DNA from: an uncultured Bacilli bacterium
GTDB taxonomy: Bacteria; Bacillota_I; Bacilli_A; RF39; UBA660
Reading direction: 5' to 3'
NCBI GenBank assembly: GCA_944372725.1
Contig: CALWAA010000152.1
Coordinates: 1 to 11,225, forward strand
DNA length: 11,225 nt
In this document: positions 7,048 through 11,225 of the stretch, in pieces
How positions within the stretch are numbered: the first letter of the stretch is position 1
How the letters are laid out: the number at the start of each line of letters is the position of its first letter
Position numbers and translations under genes: made by a program
The notes under the pieces: generated by a model
The model's input: the letters and a program-made list of their open reading frames with translations, nothing else
Databases searched by the model: none
Told to the model about the DNA's origin: nothing

Positions 7048-8058
7048 TCAGCCCTTAGTTCCGCTCTTGGATACGCCGTGCATGATGTATTTGCGGCAAA
7101 AGATGAACAGAATGAACAGGGGCAGAGATACCATGCATACCGCCGCCATGCGCAGCGTGGTGAGCGGTTCGGACAAGGGATATTGTCCGCCGTACAGCGC
7201 GCCCGACGTGTCGGAAAAGCCGTTGGTCACCCAGTTGGTTATCATTTGCCATTCCTCGTTGTTGACAAGGCGCGGCCAAATGTAGGAGTTCCACGTGCCG
7301 ATGAATTTGAGCAGCGTTATGGAAACCAGCGTGGGAGCCGTAAGGGGCACCATTACCTTTACCAGATAGCCGAAGTCGGACAAGCCGTCCACCTTTGCCG
7401 CCTGATACAGCGAGTTGGGAATCTGCATAAAGTTGTTACGAAGCAGATATACGTAGTAGATACTTACCAAGAAGGGGAGTATCAGCACCGTGTAGGTGTC
7501 GTTCCAGTGAAGATCCGCAACGGTGATATAGTTGGTGATGGTAAACATTTCTCCGGGGATCATCATCGTGCCGAGCATTATCGCGAACAATATGTTTTTG
7601 CCGGAGAATTTCATCCTTGCCAATGCGTAAGCGGTGACTATGGTAACTATTACTCCCAAAGAGGTGGAGAAAATTCCCACCACCAGCGTGTTGAGCAACA
7701 TGCGCCAGAAGCCCGCTCCGGAAGAACTTGTCTGCTGCAATACCGCCGCATAGTTTGCCCACTTGAATTCCGTAGGGAAGAAGGTGGGAGAAGACGCGCG
7801 GTATTCCGTTTCCGTTTTGAGCGAGGATATTATCATCCAATAGAAGGGAAGGAATGCGAAGAATGCGCATAGCGTAAGGAAGGCGTAGGAAATTATGTTG
7901 CGGATTACGCGGGCTACGCGCTGCCGTTTTAACTCCTTTTCTACGTTCAGGTCGCTGTTTGCCGCAGCGTAGGCGTGCATTTTTTCCGCACTCCTTGCCT
8001 TTTCCTGCAAGATTTGCTCTTGCTTCATTTCGTTAGGCGTAACTTTGTTTTCTTTCAT
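7048..8058 (-). CDS. ABC importer inner-membrane permease, MalG type (CUT1)
   Basis: 336 residues. It forms half of the transmembrane channel with the upstream MalF-type protein. Hydrophobic segments lie near 54-78, 120-146, 154-176, 188-206, 234-256 and 300-321. The cytoplasmic EAA loop that docks to the ATPase is at 218-242 (YQAAKVDGLSD...VPLTAP; family form EAAxxDGA...P). The C-terminus GVSKSGTKG resembles the G...GAVKG ending of MalG relatives. About 50 charged residues precede the first membrane helix, more than usual, with a helical, coiled-coil-like Lys/Glu/Ala-rich look (residues 10-50). A strong AGGAGG site (8065-8070) overlaps the upstream stop codon, 6 bases before the ATG, so the two permeases are probably translationally coupled. 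The sequence gives the family, not the substrate. Confidence 0.95.
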   Translation of the reverse strand: MKENKVTPNEMKQEQILQEKARSAEKMHAYAAANSDLNVEKELKRQRVARVIRNIISYAFLTLCAFFAFLPFYWMIISSLKTETEYRASSPTFFPTEFKWANYAAVLQQTSSSGAGFWRMLLNTLVVGIFSTSLGVIVTIVTAYALARMKFSGKNILFAIMLGTMMIPGEMFTITNYITVADLHWNDTYTVLILPFLVSIYYVYLLRNNFMQIPNSLYQAAKVDGLSDFGYLVKVMVPLTAPTLVSITLLKFIGTWNSYIWPRLVNNEEWQMITNWVTNGFSDTSGALYGGQYPLSEPLTTLRMAAVCMVSLPLFILFIFCRKYIMHGVSKSGTKG

Positions 8059-8068
8059 TGCTCGCCTC

Positions 8069-9322
8069 CTAATAAGTTACCCGCTTTTTGCTTATCTGCG
8101 TGTTGATGAGGGTGATTATCATTATCACGATGAACAACAGCACGCTTCCCGCAAACGCGTAGCCGGTCTTTCCGTTTTCGATGTAGCTGTAAATGTAACC
8201 TACCATGGTACCCATGTCGTAGTTGAAGCCCATCTGATCGCCGAACAAACCTACTATTGCCGAGTATTGCTTCATACCGCCCATAATGCCCGTTACCAAA
8301 AGGTAGCTTATCATGGGAGATATAAGGGGAGCCGTTACTTTCCACAAAACGGTGGAACGGCTGGCTCCGTCTATCTTTGCCGCGTCGTAGTACTGCTTGT
8401 TGACGCTTTGCAAAGCGGAGAACAGAATAAGAATCTTGAAGGGAAGTCCCGACCATACCTCGTACACTATTGCCACGACGTATTTTGCCCATGGGATGGT
8501 TATTGCCCCCAATTCCCAAGTCGGCGAGCCTATGCCTACCCAGTCTATCGGTTCCACCCCGAACCAGCCTAACATTATGTTGACTATGCCGTAGGTATCG
8601 ACGTGTCTGCTGGTGCCTATGATGGTGAAAAACGTTGCGAACACCGCGCCCATTGCCAACGAGTTGGTGAGATAGGGCAGAAACAGCACCGTCTGATACG
8701 CCTTTTGCAGCGGCTTGATGGAGTTGAGCGCCACCGAAATAAGCAGCGCCAGCAGCGTGGACAGGGGCACGGACACCAGAGTGAACACCAAAGTGTTTAC
8801 AAGGCATTGCACGAAGGATGCGCCGCCGGTACCGGTATCGCTCATTATGACGCGCTTGAAGTTTTCAAAGCCCCAGCCGTCAAACCTGTGCGTGGTTGCG
8901 TTGTAATTTTCCTTGAAGGCGCTTACGAAAGCGTTGATAATGGGATAGAAGGTAAAAATGCACATCAGCAGCACGGCGGGCAGCACGAACAGCCAGCCGG
9001 ACTGGGAGCGAAGAAACCTTACGACCTTTTCCTTTTTGGTAAGCTTTACGTCGGTAAGCAGCATTTCCGGCGGAATTTTTTCCACCAGCTCGCGGGGGAG
9101 CGCCAACTGCTCGTTTTTCCTTTCGCTTACAAATGCCGATTTTATCTTATCCCACAAAGATACGAACCAGTCTTTGATTTTTTGCCCTGCGGAAGGTTTA
9201 GCCTCCGCCGCGCTCTCCTGCGGGAGGTCGGCGTCGACAGCCGCGTCTTGGGTGACGACTGCGTCGTCAAGCTCGGCGGCGTTTTTGACCTCGTCGTTGG
9301 GTATGTTGTCTTTCTTTGCCAT
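8069..9322 (-). CDS. ABC importer inner-membrane permease, MalF type (CUT1), with long N-terminal extension
   Basis: 417 residues. It is the partner permease of the MalG-type protein. Membrane segments lie near 110-132, 172-199, 210-233, 277-302, 334-355 and 388-408. The EAA loop is at 311-336 (YYDAAKIDGASRS...APLISP), the contact site for the ATPase. Simple relatives of this type are ~290-310 residues; here ~105 residues come before the first membrane helix. They comprise an acidic Ala/Asp-rich stretch (~10-45), an amphipathic basic-aromatic helix (GQKIKDWFVSLWDKIKSAF, 46-64) and a Lys-rich segment leading to the membrane. The start ATG shares its A (9322) with the TAA stop of the ATPase gene (TAATG), preceded by an AGAGG site inside that gene, so translation is likely coupled. 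The ATG at 9322 is well supported by spacing to this site. Confidence 0.95.
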   Translation of the reverse strand: MAKKDNIPNDEVKNAAELDDAVVTQDAAVDADLPQESAAEAKPSAGQKIKDWFVSLWDKIKSAFVSERKNEQLALPRELVEKIPPEMLLTDVKLTKKEKVVRFLRSQSGWLFVLPAVLLMCIFTFYPIINAFVSAFKENYNATTHRFDGWGFENFKRVIMSDTGTGGASFVQCLVNTLVFTLVSVPLSTLLALLISVALNSIKPLQKAYQTVLFLPYLTNSLAMGAVFATFFTIIGTSRHVDTYGIVNIMLGWFGVEPIDWVGIGSPTWELGAITIPWAKYVVAIVYEVWSGLPFKILILFSALQSVNKQYYDAAKIDGASRSTVLWKVTAPLISPMISYLLVTGIMGGMKQYSAIVGLFGDQMGFNYDMGTMVGYIYSYIENGKTGYAFAGSVLLFIVIMIITLINTQISKKRVTY

Positions 9323-10461
9323 TACAGAATCCTCTCTTCGGTTTCGGCGTTAAACAGGAACACCTTGTTGGGTTTAAGGTTGAAACTGAACTTATCGGAA
9401 TCGGGAAGCGCCACGTCGGAATCCAAAATGCAGCGCACCGTAGGCTTGGTGGAGGATTCGTGCTCGCACACCACCGATTTATCTCTGCCCATAACCTCGA
9501 TGTGGTCTACGTTTAAGGTAAGCACGCCCTTTTCGTCGTAGATGAACCCTTCGGGACGTATGCCGACGTACAACTCTTGATCGGAGATGATCTCGTTCGT
9601 CGTTTCTTCCGTGACCGTTCCGTCCTCCGCCTCGTGCAATTTTTTGACGGGGACCTTGACCTTTTTCATCACTGCCTGACTGCCGATATACACGTTTCCG
9701 CCCTCGGCTTTGCCCTTGAAAACGTTGATGGGCGGCGTGCCGAGGAAGTTGGCTACGAACAGATTGTTGGGATCGTCGTAGATGTGCTGCGGCTCCCCTA
9801 TCTGCTGAACTATGCCCAGCTTCATGACCACCATTATGTCGCATATGGACATTGCTTCTTCCTGGTCGTGCGTGACGAACACGGTGGTTATGCCCGTTTC
9901 GCGCTGAATACGCTTTATTTCCTCGCGGGTTTGCAGACGCAGACGGGCGTCCAGGTTGGACAACGGTTCGTCCAAAAGCAGAACGTTGGGCATTTTTACC
10001 AACGCACGGGCTATTGCCACGCGCTGCTGCTGTCCGCCGGAAAGTTCGCTGGGCTTACGCGCCATAAGGTCTTCTATCTGAACCAGACGCGCCGCGTCCA
10101 ACGCCCTTGCCTTGGCTTCTTCCTTGGGTACTCTCATGTTCGTAAGAGGGAACATGATGTTTTGTTCCACCGTCATATGGGGATACAGCGCGTAGTTTTG
10201 GAAAACCAGCCCGATACCCCTTCTTTCCGGAGCAAGAGTCGTGACGTCTTCGTCATCGAACATTATACGCCCCGCCGTAGGATTTTCCAGTCCGGAAAGC
10301 ATGAACAGCGTGGTGGATTTTCCGCAGCCGGAGGGTCCCAAAAGTCCTACCAGTTTGCCGGAAGGAATTTCAATGGTCATGTCGTTTACGGCAATAACGG
10401 GATCTCCCTTTTTGTTTCTGCTGGGAAATGCTTTTGTGAGATGCTCAATAGATATTTTCAT
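9322..10461 (-). CDS. ABC importer ATP-binding subunit, MalK/UgpC/MsmX family
   Basis: 379 residues. It hydrolyses ATP on the cytoplasmic face to drive the two permeases. All motifs are intact: Walker A GPSGCGKST (42-50), Q-loop Gln88 in VFQNYALYPH, signature LSGGQQQRVA (140-149), Walker B LLLDEP (161-166), D-loop SNLD (168-171) and switch His198 in VTHDQEEA. The C-terminal ~240-379 is the TOBE-type regulatory region typical of MalK/UgpC/MsmX, with FVANFLGTPPINVF and VGIRPE (299-304). Many Bacillota sugar operons lack their own ATPase and share one MsmX protein, so a dedicated copy here is of note. A GAGAGG site (10472-10477), inside the end of the upstream gene, lies 10 bases before the ATG. 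Family certain; UgpC, MsmX and MalK cannot be told apart from this alone, so no symbol is given. Confidence 0.97.
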   Translation of the reverse strand: MKISIEHLTKAFPSRNKKGDPVIAVNDMTIEIPSGKLVGLLGPSGCGKSTTLFMLSGLENPTAGRIMFDDEDVTTLAPERRGIGLVFQNYALYPHMTVEQNIMFPLTNMRVPKEEAKARALDAARLVQIEDLMARKPSELSGGQQQRVAIARALVKMPNVLLLDEPLSNLDARLRLQTREEIKRIQRETGITTVFVTHDQEEAMSICDIMVVMKLGIVQQIGEPQHIYDDPNNLFVANFLGTPPINVFKGKAEGGNVYIGSQAVMKKVKVPVKKLHEAEDGTVTEETTNEIISDQELYVGIRPEGFIYDEKGVLTLNVDHIEVMGRDKSVVCEHESSTKPTVRCILDSDVALPDSDKFSFNLKPNKVFLFNAETEERIL

Positions 10462-10466
10462 AAGCG

Positions 10467-11225
10467 TTAGTCCTCTCGCCTTATAATGTTTATTTTAAGC
10501 GCCTTTTTGTACCCTTCCACCACCAGCTTCTCCGGCAGGTTCTGCGCGATGTAGCCTTTGGAAAGATCGGTGTACAAATTGACGTACGTGCCTGCCTTTA
10601 CTCTCTGCGTAACGGTGTAGCCGTTCTCCTTCAAAAGCAGGAACTCCGCTTCCCCTTCGGTGTTGGAATACCTGACGGTGACGTTGTCGGAAAAGTCCGG
10701 TATTGCCGAAACGTCCAGCATGATGGTTACCTGACAATAGTAATCGTGCCCGAAAACCTCTTCCTTGGGGGGAGCCTTCTCTTTGAATTTGACCTTGAAA
10801 ACCTTTACCAACAGCCACTTGAAGAAGCGCAGGATATACCGTCTGCCTACCAAAAAGTCGGCTATTACGTAGACGCTGACAAAATAGACGACGACTACTA
10901 CGGCGGCTCTCTTATCCGCTACCGCGCGCGGTTCTGCGCCCTTGGTGCTTGTGGCATAGTTTTCGTTTAAGGAAAGAAATTGCTCCTGCAACTTGTCCAG
11001 CGCTTCGTCGGAGGGATCGGCGTTATACACCCGAATAAATTTGTCTACATCCGCAAAGAAGCTCTCCGAAAAGACAAGCTCGCCCACATCTACTTCGGCA
11101 AAGGTTTTTCCGCCGCTGTCGATGAAGGTTATTTCCGACACGGAGTCTACCTCAATCTGCGGAAAATCGAAAAACACAAAACCGTGGTTCAGCATGGTGC
11201 TGACGTTGTCGTTTGTGCCGTCGTT
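10467..11225 (-). CDS. Membrane protein of unknown function, 5' end outside the window
   Basis: 252 residues are visible. The frame stays open to the right edge (NDGTNDNVST before the first internal Met at 11195), so the true start is not seen. I do not recognise the family. Counting from the first visible residue: ~100 mostly polar residues including DKFIRVYNADPSDEALDKLQ; one membrane helix at ~107-127 (AAVVVVVYFVSVYVIADFLVG); a basic, aromatic stretch at ~128-150 (RRYILRFFKWLLVKVFKVKF), which by the positive-inside rule is probably cytoplasmic; then a ~95-residue beta-rich domain (DYYCQVTIMLDVSAIPDFSD ... KALKINIIRRED). No catalytic motif is seen. It ends 5 bases before the ATPase start and contains that gene's ribosome binding site, so it belongs to the same operon. 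It could be a transporter accessory or regulator, or simply co-transcribed. Confidence 0.85.
   Translation of the reverse strand, partial: NDGTNDNVSTMLNHGFVFFDFPQIEVDSVSEITFIDSGGKTFAEVDVGELVFSESFFADVDKFIRVYNADPSDEALDKLQEQFLSLNENYATSTKGAEPRAVADKRAAVVVVVYFVSVYVIADFLVGRRYILRFFKWLLVKVFKVKFKEKAPPKEEVFGHDYYCQVTIMLDVSAIPDFSDNVTVRYSNTEGEAEFLLLKENGYTVTQRVKAGTYVNLYTDLSKGYIAQNLPEKLVVEGYKKALKINIIRRED

Noticed and set aside
7039..7872. Plus-strand open frame opposite the MalG-type permease
   Set aside because: It is antisense to a permease with clear membrane helices and an EAA loop; its translation shows no family features.
9577..10470. Plus-strand open frame opposite the ATPase gene
   Set aside because: The minus strand carries every ABC ATPase motif in order; the plus-strand product is a His/Tyr/Arg-rich shadow.

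Overview
The window holds one co-directional gene run, all on the minus strand. It probably comes from an uncultured anaerobic Bacillota (Clostridia-type) bacterium. The signs are three Gram-positive-style lipoproteins with lipobox signal peptides, AAGGAG/AGGAGG ribosome binding sites with 6-10 base spacers, no outer-membrane components and mid-to-high GC coding sequence. Placement below class level is a guess. There are no RNA genes, insertion sequences, CRISPR arrays or phage genes.

In transcription order (right to left) the layout is: a 5'-truncated membrane protein of unknown function (10467-11225); an ABC ATPase of the MalK/UgpC/MsmX type (9322-10461); a MalF-type permease (8069-9322) and a MalG-type permease (7048-8058), both with unusually long cytoplasmic N-termini; a 74-base gap with a hairpin and a TATAAAT box; a UgpB-like solute-binding lipoprotein (5564-6973); a staphylococcal-nuclease-family lipoprotein with two OB-like C-terminal domains (4268-5533); a 1380-residue lipoprotein built from alternating Ig-like and OB-like domains (89-4231); and a strong intrinsic terminator (39-80). 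Gaps are 1-base overlap, 5, 10, 30, 36 and 74 bases, so this looks like the 3' part of one operon whose promoter lies beyond the right edge.

The transporter alone would be called a carbohydrate uptake (CUT1) importer. The two downstream lipoproteins suggest another reading. A secreted thermonuclease and a large surface protein rich in OB-like folds are the building blocks of cell-wall nucleases such as Bacillus subtilis YhcR. The solute-binding protein most resembles UgpB, which binds glycerol 3-phosphate. One coherent hypothesis is a surface nucleic-acid scavenging system: the large lipoprotein captures DNA or RNA, the nuclease cuts it, and the ABC importer takes up a small, perhaps phosphorylated, product. 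This is inference. No substrate is proven, and an ordinary sugar importer with unrelated surface lipoproteins remains possible.

Another notable point is a fall in GC in the last ~230 codons of the large lipoprotein (about 43% by hand count, against about 57-65% in sampled upstream lines). It begins at a domain boundary and suggests a mosaic gene.
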